In this document: one piece after another, positions 41,173 to 50,623 of the stretch
How the letters are laid out: every line of letters starts with the position of its first letter
Numbering within the stretch: position 1 is the stretch's first letter
DNA from: Catellatospora coxensis
GTDB lineage: Bacteria > Actinomycetota > Actinomycetes > Mycobacteriales > Micromonosporaceae
Length of the DNA stretch: 64,000 nucleotides
Direction of reading: 5' to 3'
Assembly (NCBI RefSeq): GCF_016862635.1
Contig: NZ_BONI01000001.1
Coordinates: 62,001-126,000, forward strand
Position numbers and translations under genes: made by a program
Notes under the pieces: model-generated
Told to the model about the DNA's origin: nothing
The model's database searches: none
What the model saw: the letters and a program-made list of their open reading frames with translations, nothing else

Positions 41173-42438
41173 TCAGCGTGCCGACACCGCCTGGCGCAGT
41201 TCCTCGAAGCGGTTCGCCAGTTCCCCGTCGATGCGGGCGTTCTGCTCGGCGGTCAGCTCGACCAGCGCGGCCCGGGGCGGTTCGGCCTGGTGCGCCTCCA
41301 GCAGGCGGGCGCGCAGACCGCTCGGCGGGTGCGAGGCGAACAGCGACGCCTCCTCGCGCACCGACAGCTGGCGCAGCCGGGTGCGCCGGGGCGCGGCCTG
41401 CTCCCGTACGTGCTCGGCGCCGGACAGCCACACCGCCGGGCCCGCGCCCATCCGGGCCGAGCGGCCCAGCGGCTCCAGCACCTCGTGCAGCACCACCATG
41501 CCGTCGGCAAGGTCCCGCGCGGCCACGTCGCCCGCCACCCGGGCGGAGATCCGGTCGGCGAGATACTCCGCCTGGTGGCCGCCCCGCGCCGCGGCGACGT
41601 GCATGGCGAACTCCAGCAGCCCCACCACCCAGCCGAGCGCGCCGGTGAAGACCCGGACGGCCAGGCCGCCGGGACCGGCCAGAGCCATCGAGGCGTACGA
41701 CGGCCGCAGCACCTCGATCAGCCGGGCCACCAGCGTCATCGCCGGCGCCACCAGGTACGCCCGCCGCTGGTCGCCGTTGACGAAGTGGCCCATCTCGTGG
41801 CCGAGCAGCGCCACCCGCTGCTGCGCCGGCAGCACCGCCCACATCGGCAGGCCGAGCAGCATGACCCGGCGACGCCGGAACAGCCCGATCTCGGCGGTGC
41901 CCGCGTTCATGTCGTAGGTCAGCGCGACGACGTCCGGCGGCGCGGTGCCCACCGCCGCGGCGACCCGGTCGATCAGCTCGTGCAGGGCCGGGAAACGCTC
42001 CCGGGTGGCCACCGGCAGCTCGTCGTCGAGCCGGCCGAAGCGCGGTCGCAGCCCGTACGCCAGCACCAGGCAGAGCACGCCGATGATCAGCCAGCCGTTG
42101 ACCTCGGTGAACACCAGCCGGACGCCGGTGAACAGCAGCAGCGCCCAGCCCGCCAGCAGGACGGCCGACACCGCCTGCAACGCCAGCCAGGTCGCCCGGC
42201 GCGGACGCTGCACCCCGTCCCGCGCCCAGGCGGCGAAGTCGCGCGTGGACCGGCGCAGCGCCCAGCGGAACGTGAGCCGGTCGATCCACCGCGACCCCGG
42301 GCCGCGGCGACGTCGGTCGTACGCGTCGAGGTTCCACTCACACGACTCGCACCACGGCAGCGCATCCCGCTCGGACACCAGCGGCTGCCCACACGCCCCG
42401 CAGCCCGCACCCGGCACCAGACCCGATCTCCTCGACAC
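41173..42438 (-). CDS. M48 family metalloprotease with N-terminal zinc ribbon
   Basis: 421 aa. A zinc ribbon opens the protein (CGACGQ and CESC, within the first 40 residues). Two transmembrane helices follow (about 80-130), then the peptidase domain with the zinc motif LLGHEMGHFVNGD and the third-ligand segment GGHQAEYLADRIS. It is unlike the HtpX-type gene at 26876, so two M48 types coexist. Possibly a CAAX-type or quality-control protease. The start is set at GTG 42438, with CAGAAT six bases before it; 42462 is an in-frame alternative. It lies 30 bp from the SDR gene on the same strand. Confidence 0.8.
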   Translation of the reverse strand: MSRRSGLVPGAGCGACGQPLVSERDALPWCESCEWNLDAYDRRRRGPGSRWIDRLTFRWALRRSTRDFAAWARDGVQRPRRATWLALQAVSAVLLAGWALLLFTGVRLVFTEVNGWLIIGVLCLVLAYGLRPRFGRLDDELPVATRERFPALHELIDRVAAAVGTAPPDVVALTYDMNAGTAEIGLFRRRRVMLLGLPMWAVLPAQQRVALLGHEMGHFVNGDQRRAYLVAPAMTLVARLIEVLRPSYASMALAGPGGLAVRVFTGALGWVVGLLEFAMHVAAARGGHQAEYLADRISARVAGDVAARDLADGMVVLHEVLEPLGRSARMGAGPAVWLSGAEHVREQAAPRRTRLRQLSVREEASLFASHPPSGLRARLLEAHQAEPPRAALVELTAEQNARIDGELANRFEELRQAVSAR

Positions 42439-42486
42439 CGCCGCATTCTGCCCCGCCCCCACCGATCCCGCCGCCCCCCACCCTAG

Positions 42487-42545
42487 TTGATCATGAACTT
42501 ATGGCACGGTTCGACGGCGTGTCACCGGCATAACTTCATGATCGA
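42487..42545 (-). repeat. Palindromic repeat family B, copy 2 (59 nt)
   Basis: Arms TTGATCATGAACTTATG / CATAACTTCATGATCGA with two mismatches. The centre is the reverse complement of copy 1 (GGTTCGACGGCGTGTC against GACACGCCGTCGAACC), so the two copies are in opposite orientation. Confidence 0.85.
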
Positions 42546-42587
42546 CGGTGGTGGGGCGCTCGGCTCTGGCCGCTCGCGGGCCGGCGG

Positions 42588-44159
42588 TCAGGGGCGGCGG
42601 TGGCGTCGCCACAGGTATCCGGCGAGCACGAGTGCCGACAGCGCCGCCTGCGCGGCGGTTGCCGGGCCGGGCGCGGCGGTCGGGTCGGACAGGGCCAGCA
42701 GCAGGGGGAGCAGGCCCGGCACGGCCACGTCCAGCCCGGACAGGGTCCAGGTGAGCCAGCCGAGCGGGATCCGGGAACCGGTCATCGGCATCACCACGGG
42801 CGCGGACGCGTGGTCGATGTGGCCGCGCCGGGCCATCCGCAGCGCGGCGACCGCCGGCACCCCGGCCGCGGCCGGGCCGAGCCATGCCCAGCCTGTGCCC
42901 GGCAGCGCCCCGGCCGGCTCCAGCAGGGCCAGCGCGCCGGTGAGCCAGGCACCGGCGAGCAGCGCGGGCAGGACCAGCCGGGCCGCGTCGGTGGGCAGTC
43001 CGGCGACGCCGAACAGGCGGCGCAGGGCGGGGCTGCCGGTCTCGCGGCGTACGCCGCCCGCACCGGCGCTCGCCGCGGCGAGACCGAGGACCAGCACGGC
43101 GGCGGCGAACAGCAGCGGGCGGTCCGGCCACACGGTGGCCAGCAGGACGGGCACCAGCGTGCTCAGTGCGAGCGCGGCGAGCCGGGCCGGACGTCGGCGC
43201 AGGCCGCGCCAGTCCAGCCAGGCCAGCACCAGCGGGCCCGGCCAGGCAGGCCACGGCCGGGACGGCGGCCGGCGCTCGCGCCAGTACGCGTTCTCCGCCA
43301 CGCGGGACAGGAACGACGGCTCCAGCGCGACGACCGCATCGCCCGCGGCGCTCAGCCGGGCCGCCGCGTCCAGCACCGGCCGCGCCGGGAACGTCACGAG
43401 GCCGCGCCACACCGCGACCGCCGTCACCAGCGCGCAGAGCAGACCAGCCGCGGCCGCGGCGAGCGCGGCGGGCAGCGGAACGGTGGGCAGCGGGCGCACC
43501 GCGCCACCCGCCGCGGCCACCGTCGCGCCGGTGAGCAGGGCGAGCACCGCCGCACCGCTCGCGATCCGGCGCAGCCACGGCGCGGCCCGCTCGGAGCGCT
43601 GCGCCAGCGCGGCCAGGCCGACGCCGGTCAGCGCGTACGAGCCGCCGGACACGACGGCCGCGGCCAGCCGCAGCGCCCCGTGATCGGGGATGCCGAGCAG
43701 CGACAGCGTCCCACCGCCGAGCACCACGCCGACGACCACCGCGGTCACGGCGGCGCGCAGCACGGCAGGGGTGAGCACCGCGCGACGGTCCAGTGGCGAC
43801 ATCAGCAGCCAGCGCGCGTCCGCGGGGGTGAGCAGCACCGGGCCTGCCACTGCGGCGACCTGCGTCAGCGCCGCCAGCGCCGCCACCGCCAGCGCGAGGC
43901 CGACCAGGGCGGTCACCGGCGGGGCGGGCGGGAGCGGCGTCGACAGGTCGCTCAGCAGGCGCTGGAACGGGCCGAACAGCAGTGCCCCGCCGACGCCGAC
44001 CCCCGCGAACGGCAGGTATCGGTCTGACCAGTGTGGATCGGCGGACCGCCGGGCAGGGGAGCGGAGCATCGCCCGTGCGGCGCGGGCGGTGGCAGGACCG
44101 GTGGCAGGGGCGCCGGTGGCGCCGTCGACCCTGGGCGGAGGCACGCTGGGGGCGGTCAT
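42588..44159 (-). CDS. ABC exporter permease (DUF6297-like), 523 aa
   Basis: About twelve predicted transmembrane segments with an Ala/Leu-rich character. A charged N-terminal stretch (ARAARAMLRSPARRSADPHW) precedes helix 1. The cytoplasmic loop EPSFLSRVAENAYWRERRPPSRPW in the middle is of the DUF6297 type that accompanies a short ABC ATPase in actinobacteria (from memory). It ends 112 bp after the ATPase gene on the same strand, so they form one transporter. Substrate not evident. Confidence 0.75.
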   Translation of the reverse strand: MTAPSVPPPRVDGATGAPATGPATARAARAMLRSPARRSADPHWSDRYLPFAGVGVGGALLFGPFQRLLSDLSTPLPPAPPVTALVGLALAVAALAALTQVAAVAGPVLLTPADARWLLMSPLDRRAVLTPAVLRAAVTAVVVGVVLGGGTLSLLGIPDHGALRLAAAVVSGGSYALTGVGLAALAQRSERAAPWLRRIASGAAVLALLTGATVAAAGGAVRPLPTVPLPAALAAAAAGLLCALVTAVAVWRGLVTFPARPVLDAAARLSAAGDAVVALEPSFLSRVAENAYWRERRPPSRPWPAWPGPLVLAWLDWRGLRRRPARLAALALSTLVPVLLATVWPDRPLLFAAAVLVLGLAAASAGAGGVRRETGSPALRRLFGVAGLPTDAARLVLPALLAGAWLTGALALLEPAGALPGTGWAWLGPAAAGVPAVAALRMARRGHIDHASAPVVMPMTGSRIPLGWLTWTLSGLDVAVPGLLPLLLALSDPTAAPGPATAAQAALSALVLAGYLWRRHRRP

Positions 44160-44271
44160 GCGACCACGGAGCCGGGCCGGGCGGCGGTCAGGTGCGGCCC
44201 GGGTGGGGCAGCCGCGGGCCGGTGGCGGCGGTGCTGTCCCACGGGATGTGCGCGCTGCCGGAGAACAGCGG

Positions 44272-44916
44272 TCATCGGGCCACCGGGCCCGGCTCGGCGA
44301 GCCGGCCGTCGCGCATGCGCAGGCTGGTCGCGTTCATGGCGGTGACCAGGGCCGCGTCATGAGTGGCCAGTACGACCGTGCCACCGGCGTCGGCGTACGC
44401 CCGGATCATCGCGGCCAGGCGGTCGCGGAACCCGGCGTCGAGCTTCTGCTCGGGCTCGTCGAGCAGCAGCAGGCGGCTGGGACGGGCCATCGTCGTGGCG
44501 AGCGCCAGCCGCTGGCGCTGCCCCGACGACAGCGTCAGCGGGCTCGCGCCGGCGCGGGAGGTCAGCTCGAACTCGTCGAGGGTGCGGTCCACCGGCGCGG
44601 CCCCGCCGTGGGTCAGCGCGACCAGTTCGAGGTGCTCGCGTACGGACAGGCCGGGATACCAGGCGGGCTCCTCGGCCAGCAGGCCGACCTCCCGCCAGAA
44701 CGCGGGATCGGCGGACGGGGCCGTGCCCAGCACCTCCACCTCGCCGCCGCCGGGGCGCAGCAGCCCGCTGAGGCAGCGCAGCAGGGTGGACTTGCCGCAG
44801 CCGTTCACCCCCTGCACGGCCACGATCTGGCCGGTGCCGGCGGTGAGGTTCACGCGGTCCAGCACGGTGCCGCCACCGAGCTCGACCGACAGGTCACGGG
44901 TGACGACGGCGGGCAT
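44272..44916 (-). CDS. ABC transporter ATP-binding protein
   Basis: 214 aa. Walker A GVNGCGKST near residue 36, Q-loop region, signature LTLSSGQRQRLALA, Walker B RLLLLDEPEQKLD and the switch His in VVLATHDAAL. The signature (LSSGQ) is canonical. ATG 44916 has TACTGT six bases upstream, so leaderless. It pairs with the DUF6297-like permease downstream. Confidence 0.9.
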   Translation of the reverse strand: MPAVVTRDLSVELGGGTVLDRVNLTAGTGQIVAVQGVNGCGKSTLLRCLSGLLRPGGGEVEVLGTAPSADPAFWREVGLLAEEPAWYPGLSVREHLELVALTHGGAAPVDRTLDEFELTSRAGASPLTLSSGQRQRLALATTMARPSRLLLLDEPEQKLDAGFRDRLAAMIRAYADAGGTVVLATHDAALVTAMNATSLRMRDGRLAEPGPVAR

Positions 44917-44962
44917 TCCGCCACAGTAGCGACGCCGTCCAGCACGTATCCCTCGCAAGCGA

Positions 44963-44992
44963 AAGGGCGGTCGGCTCGCGCCGACCGCCCTT
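44963..44992. terminator. Terminator after sucB
   Basis: 12-bp perfect stem AAGGGCGGTCGG / CCGACCGCCCTT with a 6-nt loop. On the minus strand it is followed by a T-rich start (CTTTCG). Separates sucB from the ABC genes. Confidence 0.75.
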
Positions 44993-45030
44993 CACTGCTT
45001 CTCAGCCCGGATCGCCGACCCGGACCGGGC

Positions 45031-46776
45031 TCACAGACCCAGTTCGCCCTCGAAGTTGCCCGTCTCCAGGCGCTCCTTGACCGTGCCCAGGAAACGCGCG
45101 GCGTCGGAGCCGTCGACCAGGCGGTGGTCGTAGGACAGGGCCAGGTAGACCATGTACCGCGGCACGATCAGCTCGCCCAGGCTCGGGTCGTCGACGACCA
45201 CGGCGCGCTTGACGACCGCGCCGGTGCCGAGGATGGCGACCTGCGGCTGGTTGATGATCGGCGTGTCGAACAGGGCGCCCCGGCTGCCGGTGTTGGTCAG
45301 CGTGAAGGTGCCGCCCGACAGCTCGTCCGGCAGGATCTTGTTGGAGCGGGTGCGCTCGGCCACGTCGGCGATCCGGCGGGCCAGGCCCGCCAGGTTGAGG
45401 TCGCCGGCGTTGCGGATCACCGGGACGATGAGGCCCTTGTCGGTGTCCACGGCCATGCCCAGGTGCTCGGCGTCGTGGTAGGTGACCGTGCCGGCCTCCA
45501 GGTCCATCGACGCGTTCACGTTCGGGTGCACCCGCAGCGCCTCGACCGCCGCCAGCGCGAAGAACGGCAGGAAGGACAGCTTCACACCGTTCTTGGCGAG
45601 GAAGTCGGCCTTGGCCTGCTCACGCAGCTTGGCGATCTTGGTGACGTCGACCTCGACCACGGTGGTGAGCTGCGCCGAGACCTGCAGCGACTCCACCATG
45701 CGCTTGGCGATGGTGGTACGCAGCCGCGACAGCTTCTCGGTGCGGCCCCGCAGCGGGCTCGGCGCGGCCTTGGCGGCCGGAGCCGCGGCAGCCGCGACGG
45801 GGGCGGCAGCGGCGGGCGCGGCGGCCGGAGCCTTGGCCTTCTCCGCCGCGTCCAGCACGTCCTGCTTGCGGATACGGCCGCCGACACCGGTGCCGGTGAC
45901 CTTGCCCAGGTCCACGCCGTGCTCGGCGGCGAGCTTGCGCACCAGCGGCGTGACGTAGCCGTCCGCGCCGTTGACCGCCTCGGCGGCCGGAGCCGCCTGC
46001 GCCGGAGCCACCGCGGGAGCCGGAGCGGCCGGGGCGGGAGCAGCGGCGGCCGGTGCGGCCGGAGCCGGTGCGGCGGCCGGGGCCGGGGCCGGGGCGGGAG
46101 CCGCGGGGGCGGCCGGCGCGGGCGCCGGTGCGGCCGGAGCGGCGGCCGCCGGAGCGGCACCGGCGGCGCCGATGAGGGCGAGCTGCGCGCCGACGGCGGC
46201 GGTCTCGTCCTCGGGCACCGTGATCTCCAGCAGGGTGCCGGCGACCGGGGACGGGATCTCCGTGTCGACCTTGTCCGTGGAGACCTCGAGCAGCGGCTCG
46301 TCGACCTCGATCGTGTCGCCGACCTGCTTGAGCCAGCGGGTGACGGTGCCCTCGGTGACGCTCTCGCCGAGCGCGGGCATCTTCACCGGGGTGGCGTCCC
46401 CGGCGGGAGCCGCGGCCGGAGCCGGAGCGGCGGCGGGAGCCGGCGCCGGTGCCGGTGCCGCCTCCTGAACCGGGGCGGCCGGGGTGGGCGCCTCGGCGGC
46501 GGGTGCGGCGGCCGGGGCCGGAGCGGCCGGGCTCTCGCTGCCGTCGCCGATGATGGCGAGCTCGGCGCCTACCTCAGCGGTCTCGTCCTCACCGACGATG
46601 ATCTTGCTGAGAATGCCGGCCGCCGGCGACGGGATCTCCGTGTCGACCTTGTCGGTGGAGACCTCGAGCAGCGGCTCGTCGACCTCGACCCGGTCACCCT
46701 CCTGCTTGAGCCACCGGGTGACGGTGCCCTCGGTGACACTCTCGCCGAGCCGCGGCATGGTTACCGATACCGGCAT
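45031..46776 (-). CDS. sucB: Dihydrolipoamide acyltransferase E2 (2-oxoglutarate dehydrogenase type)
   Basis: 581 aa. Two lipoyl domains (about 1-78 and 125-205), each with the [14 protein letters not shown] motif and its lipoylated Lys; Ala/Pro linkers; a peripheral subunit binding domain ([20 protein letters not shown]... near 275); and the catalytic domain ending with [16 protein letters not shown] (HRxxDG). Transfers succinyl groups to CoA in the TCA cycle. The lysines need LipA and LipB, encoded 17 kb away. RBS GAGGAG before ATG 46776. Whether the E1 partner is 2-oxoglutarate or pyruvate specific cannot be settled here, though the two lipoyl domains are the actinobacterial SucB pattern. 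Confidence 0.9.
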   Translation of the reverse strand: MPVSVTMPRLGESVTEGTVTRWLKQEGDRVEVDEPLLEVSTDKVDTEIPSPAAGILSKIIVGEDETAEVGAELAIIGDGSESPAAPAPAAAPAAEAPTPAAPVQEAAPAPAPAPAAAPAPAAAPAGDATPVKMPALGESVTEGTVTRWLKQVGDTIEVDEPLLEVSTDKVDTEIPSPVAGTLLEITVPEDETAAVGAQLALIGAAGAAPAAAAPAAPAPAPAAPAAPAPAPAPAAAPAPAAPAAAAPAPAAPAPAVAPAQAAPAAEAVNGADGYVTPLVRKLAAEHGVDLGKVTGTGVGGRIRKQDVLDAAEKAKAPAAAPAAAAPVAAAAAPAAKAAPSPLRGRTEKLSRLRTTIAKRMVESLQVSAQLTTVVEVDVTKIAKLREQAKADFLAKNGVKLSFLPFFALAAVEALRVHPNVNASMDLEAGTVTYHDAEHLGMAVDTDKGLIVPVIRNAGDLNLAGLARRIADVAERTRSNKILPDELSGGTFTLTNTGSRGALFDTPIINQPQVAILGTGAVVKRAVVVDDPSLGELIVPRYMVYLALSYDHRLVDGSDAARFLGTVKERLETGNFEGELGL

Positions 46777-46840
46777 TGCTTCAGACTCCTCAGTTAAGTG
46801 CAGATCCGCAGTGATAAAAGGACGAGGTGAGCTTATTCGC

Positions 46841-48217
46841 TCAGTTGTGCGCGTGCAGCGGCTTGCCCGCCAGCGCCAGGTGCGCCTCGCCGAGCGCCTC
46901 GTTCTGCGTCGGGTGGGCGTGGATGAGCGCCGCGACCTCGGCCGGGAACGCCTCCCAGTTGACGATCAGCGAAGCCTCGCCGACCTGCTCGCCGATCCGG
47001 GCGCCGATCATGTGGATGCCCACGACCGGGCCGTCCTTCTGGCGGACCAGCTTCACGAAGCCCTGGGTGCCCAGGATCTTGCTCTTGCCGTTGCCGCCCA
47101 GGTTGTAGTTGTACGTCTCGATGGCGTCCGCGCCGAACTTCTCCTTGGCCTGGGCCTCGGTGATGCCGACCGACGCGATCTCGGGGTCGGTGTAGGTGAC
47201 GCGCGGGATGCCCGACTCGACGATCGGGGCCGGGTTCTGCCCGGCGATGGTCTCCGCGACGAAGATGCCCTGCGCGAAGCCGCGGTGCGCCAGCTGCAGG
47301 CCGGGCACGATGTCGCCGACGGCGTACACGTTGGGCAGGTTGGTGCGCAGGCGCTCATCGGTGATCACGAAGCCGCGCTCCATGGTCACGCCCTGGGCCT
47401 CGAAGCCGCAGTCGGCGGTGGCCGGGCCGCGGCCCACGGCGACCAGCAGCAGCTCGGCCTCCAGGGTCTCGCCGCCGGCGATGGTGACCTTCACGCCGGA
47501 GTCGGTCTTCTCGACCTTCTCGAACGGCTTGCCGACCTTGAAGCCGATGCCGCGCTTGCGGAAGGTGCGCTCCAGCTGCTTCGAGATGTCCGGGTCCTCG
47601 GCCGCGACCAGGCGGGGCAGCGCCTCGACGATGGTCACGTCGGCGCCCAGCGACTTCCACGCGCTGGCGAACTCGACGCCGATCACGCCACCGCCCAGCA
47701 CGATCGCGGACGTGGGGACCCGGTCCAGGGTCAGCGCGTGCTCGCTGGCGATGACCCTCTCGCCGTCCAGCTCCAGGCCGGGCAGGCTCTTCGAGTACGA
47801 CCCGGTGGCCAGCACGATGTTGCGGCCGGTGACCCGCTGCCCGTTCACCTCGACGGCGTTCGGGGCGACCAGGGTGCCCTTGCCCTCGATGTAGGTGACC
47901 TTGGCGGACTTGATCAGACCCTGCAGGCCCTTGTACAGGCCGGCGACCACGCCGTCCTTGTACGAGTTCACGCCCGCCATGTCGATCTGGATCAGCTCGG
48001 CCTTGATGCCGATGTGCGCCGCGTCGCGGGTCTGGTCGGCGACCTCGCCGGCGTGCAGCAGCGCCTTGGTCGGGATGCAGCCCCGGTGCAGGCAGGTGCC
48101 GCCCAGCTTGTCCTTCTCGATCAGCGCGACGGACAGACCCAGCTGCGCCGCACGCAGCGCGGTGGCGTAACCACCGCTGCCGCCGCCGAGGATGACTACG
48201 TCAAAGGTCTCGCTCAC
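46841..48217 (-). CDS. lpdA: Dihydrolipoyl dehydrogenase E3
   Basis: 458 aa. FAD-binding [15 protein letters not shown], the redox disulfide [16 protein letters not shown] (Cys near residues 41 and 46), NAD-binding [11 protein letters not shown] and the C-terminal [13 protein letters not shown] with the active-site His-Glu pair. It re-oxidises the lipoyl groups of SucB and GcvH, using NAD. It is upstream of sucB on the same strand with a 64-bp gap, so the two are co-transcribed. Confidence 0.96.
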   Translation of the reverse strand: MSETFDVVILGGGSGGYATALRAAQLGLSVALIEKDKLGGTCLHRGCIPTKALLHAGEVADQTRDAAHIGIKAELIQIDMAGVNSYKDGVVAGLYKGLQGLIKSAKVTYIEGKGTLVAPNAVEVNGQRVTGRNIVLATGSYSKSLPGLELDGERVIASEHALTLDRVPTSAIVLGGGVIGVEFASAWKSLGADVTIVEALPRLVAAEDPDISKQLERTFRKRGIGFKVGKPFEKVEKTDSGVKVTIAGGETLEAELLLVAVGRGPATADCGFEAQGVTMERGFVITDERLRTNLPNVYAVGDIVPGLQLAHRGFAQGIFVAETIAGQNPAPIVESGIPRVTYTDPEIASVGITEAQAKEKFGADAIETYNYNLGGNGKSKILGTQGFVKLVRQKDGPVVGIHMIGARIGEQVGEASLIVNWEAFPAEVAALIHAHPTQNEALGEAHLALAGKPLHAHN

Positions 48218-48300
48218 GATCGCTCCAAGGTCGCGTCATTGCCACTTCGCGTCACTGTGAGCCGGCGTGTGCTCAGCCCACACTCGGCCATCTTGTCACT

Positions 48301-48351
48301 GCGGGAGTGCTCCCGCGCACCGAGGTGCTCAAGGACACGTCTGGCTACTCT
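48301..48351 (+). promoter_or_regulatory. Palindrome and -10 in the divergent lpdA region
   Basis: Perfect palindrome GCGGGAG-TG-CTCCCGC (48301-48316) and a plus-strand -10-like TACTCT (48346-48351). The palindrome may be an operator for lpdA or for the small gene at 48400. Confidence 0.35.
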
Positions 48352-48399
48352 TGCCCGGTACCATGCGCACCGCAGAGGCACCGTCGGAGAGGAGCAGGT

Positions 48400-48717
48400 G
48401 TGGGTTGGTTCCGCCGCCGGGGCGGGTCCCCGGCTGATCGCCCGGCCAACCCGGCCGACGTCACCCATCTGGAGCAGTTCGCGCAGTCCCGCCGCGGCGT
48501 CGAGGCGTTCATCGAGCCCCGTACGACGGTGACCGGCACCACGGTCATCCTCATCGCCCACGACGGCGAGTGGACCCGCCGCCGCATGCCCAGCCCCACG
48601 GCCGTGCGCCAGTTCGCCCAGCGCCTCTCCATGCCCGTCTACGACGTCCAGCTCGTCGGCTACCCCCAGCGCATGCGCGACTTCAACGCCCGCCAGAAAC
48701 TCCGCCCCGCGGAATAG
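48400..48717 (+). CDS. Small conserved actinobacterial protein, function unknown
   Basis: 105 aa. Starts with GWFRRRG; the body reads VTHLEQFAQSRRGVEAFIEPRTTV, LIAHDGEWTRRRMPSP, AVRQFAQRLSMPVYDVQLVGYPQRM, a pattern conserved beside lpdA/sucB in actinobacteria (recollection). No membrane segment. GTG 48400 has GGAGAGGAG ending six bases upstream. Earlier codons in frame lack homologous sequence. Confidence 0.75.
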   Translation: MGWFRRRGGSPADRPANPADVTHLEQFAQSRRGVEAFIEPRTTVTGTTVILIAHDGEWTRRRMPSPTAVRQFAQRLSMPVYDVQLVGYPQRMRDFNARQKLRPAE

Positions 48718-48721
48718 CCAA

Positions 48722-48802
48722 AAGCGCCGATCTTGCGCGAATGACCCCCACGACACGCCCGAAACGGGCAGCGGAGGGGCCATTCGCGCAAGATCGGCGC
48801 TT
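48722..48802. repeat. 81-nt palindrome after the small gene
   Basis: Perfect 22-bp arms (48722-48743 and 48781-48802; core GATCTTGCGCG / CGCGCAAGATC) enclose an inner GCCCG-AAA-CGGGC hairpin. It begins five bases after the TAG. No second copy in this window. Confidence 0.85.
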
Positions 48803-48814
48803 CGGGTGGGTGGG

Positions 48815-48995
48815 TCAGCCGTTCGGCGCAGTGCCTGACCGGCGGCTCGGCGGCCGATCCGCTGCGCTTCTCAGCCGTTCGGCGCAGTGACTGATCGGCG
48901 GCTCGGCGGCCGATCCGCTGCGCTTCTCAGCCGTTCGCCACAGTGCCTGACCGGCGGCTCGGCGGCCGATCCGCTGCGCTTCTCAGCCGTTCGCC
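48815..48995. repeat. 56-bp tandem repeat, three full units plus part of a fourth
   Basis: Units start at 48815, 48871, 48927 and (partial) 48983, differing at a few positions, each beginning TCAGCCGTTCG. On the minus strand that is the last codons and TGA of pepA, so the array looks like repeated copies of the pepA 3' end plus following spacer. Confidence 0.85.
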
Positions 48996-50551
48996 GCGAT
49001 GTCGTCGACCAGGGCGAGGAGGGTGCGGACCGGGACGCCCGTGCCGCCCTTGCTCCAGTGGCCGGTGGCCTCGCCGGAGTGGAAGGACGGGCCGGCGATG
49101 TCGATGTGGGCCCACTCGACGCCCTCGGTCACGAACTCGCGCAGGAAGACGCCGCCCTGCAGCATGTGGCCGGCGCGCTCCATGCCCGCGCTGACCTGCA
49201 GGATGTCGGCGACATCGGACTCCATCGACTTGCGGATCTCGTCCGGCAGCGGCATCGGCCAGGTCGGCTCGCCGACCAGGTCGCCGGCGGCCTTGGTGCG
49301 CTGGGCCAGCTTCTCCGAGCCCATCACGCCGGCGATCTTCTTGCCGAGCGCGATGACCTGGCCGCCGGTCAGCGTCGAGGTCTCGATGAGGTAGTCGGGC
49401 TGGGCCTCGCAGGCCAGCGCGATGGCGTCGGCGAGGATCATGCGGCCCTCGGCGTCGGTGTTGAGCACCTCGACCTTCTTGCCGCTGCGCATGGTGATCA
49501 CGTCGCCGGGCCGGTACGCCTCACCGGAGAGCATGTTCTCCGCGATCGGGATGTACGCGGTCACCGCCACGGCGGGCCTCAGCTCGGCGATCGCGGCCAT
49601 GGTGCTGGCCACGGCGGCCGCGCCGGCCATGTCGGACTTCATCTCCCACATGCCCTGCGCCGGCTTGATCGACACGCCGCCGGTGTCGAACGTGATGCCC
49701 TTGCCGATCAGCGCCACCTTGGTGGTCGACTCGGCCGGCGTGTACGTGATCTTCACCAGGCGCGGCTTGGCGGCCGAGCCCATGCCGACGGCGAGGATGC
49801 CGCCGAAGCCGCCCTCGATGAGCGCCTTCTCGTCGAGCACCTCGACGTCCAGCCCGGCCTTGCCGGCCAGCGCGGCGATCTCGTCGGCGAAGTTCGGCGG
49901 GCGCAGCAGGTTGGCGGGGGCGTTCACCCAGTCGCGGGTGCGGGCTACCGCGGCGGTCACCACGCCGGCGCGCTTGAGCTCGGCGTTGGCGGCGGCCTCC
50001 TTGGCGTCGGGCACCAGCACCGACACCGCGGTGACCGGGTCCTTGCGGCCGGCGGCCGGCTTGCCCTTGTAACCGGTGAACCGGTACGCCCCCAGCGCCG
50101 CGCCCTCCGCGACCGCGCGCAGGGTCAGCGCGCCGCTGTCGTCGGCGTCGTCGGACAGGGGCAGCGCCAGCACGACCTTCTTCGCGCCGGCCAGGGCGCG
50201 GACCGCGGCGGCGGTGGCGCGCCGCAGGGTGTCGGGGGCGGGCGCCGGGCCGGTGGGCTCGCCGCCCAGGCCGACGGCGACCAGGACGGGCGCGGTGATG
50301 GTGCCGAGCGTGGCGAGCTTGGTGACCTCGCCCGCGCCGCCGGTCGCCCCCAGCAGCGCCAGGGTGGCGGTCAGCTTGCCGTCGAACGCGGCGGCGATGC
50401 TCTCGGCCCCGGACGCCAGCAGCAGCTCGCCGACCGCGCCCTCGGCGCCTTCCTGACTGTGTACGCCGATGACGACGGCGTCCACGGTGAGGTCGGCGGG
50501 GTCGGTGTCGGCGAGGCTCAGCGTGGGCAGAGCCGTGGTGGGCGTGGTCAC
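48983..50551 (-). CDS. pepA: Leucyl aminopeptidase (M17)
   Basis: 522 aa. The catalytic C-terminal domain has GKGITFDTGGVSIKP, KSDMAGAAAV and the NTDAEGRMILADA box with metal-ligand Asp and Glu. N-terminal macro-like domain covers about 1-170. It removes N-terminal residues from peptides and may moonlight in DNA binding. GTG 50551 follows AGGAG five to six bases upstream; the earlier in-frame start adds nothing conserved. The stop region is duplicated as a 56-bp tandem array. Divergent from gcvT, 72 bp away. Confidence 0.95.
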   Translation of the reverse strand: MTTPTTALPTLSLADTDPADLTVDAVVIGVHSQEGAEGAVGELLLASGAESIAAAFDGKLTATLALLGATGGAGEVTKLATLGTITAPVLVAVGLGGEPTGPAPAPDTLRRATAAAVRALAGAKKVVLALPLSDDADDSGALTLRAVAEGAALGAYRFTGYKGKPAAGRKDPVTAVSVLVPDAKEAAANAELKRAGVVTAAVARTRDWVNAPANLLRPPNFADEIAALAGKAGLDVEVLDEKALIEGGFGGILAVGMGSAAKPRLVKITYTPAESTTKVALIGKGITFDTGGVSIKPAQGMWEMKSDMAGAAAVASTMAAIAELRPAVAVTAYIPIAENMLSGEAYRPGDVITMRSGKKVEVLNTDAEGRMILADAIALACEAQPDYLIETSTLTGGQVIALGKKIAGVMGSEKLAQRTKAAGDLVGEPTWPMPLPDEIRKSMESDVADILQVSAGMERAGHMLQGGVFLREFVTEGVEWAHIDIAGPSFHSGEATGHWSKGGTGVPVRTLLALVDDIAANG

Positions 50552-50623
50552 AAAGTACTCCTGGTGGACGTGGGTTGCTGCGCCGATGCTAACGAACCCC
50601 AAACGCCAGGGTAAGTTGCGCTC

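Noticed and set aside
48815-48995. Possible CRISPR array
   Set aside because: The 56-bp units are directly adjacent without spacers, and no cas gene is near.
50552-50623. Glycine riboswitch before gcvT
   Set aside because: Only 72 bp separate pepA and gcvT and a leaderless-type -10 lies six bases before the start, leaving no room for an aptamer.
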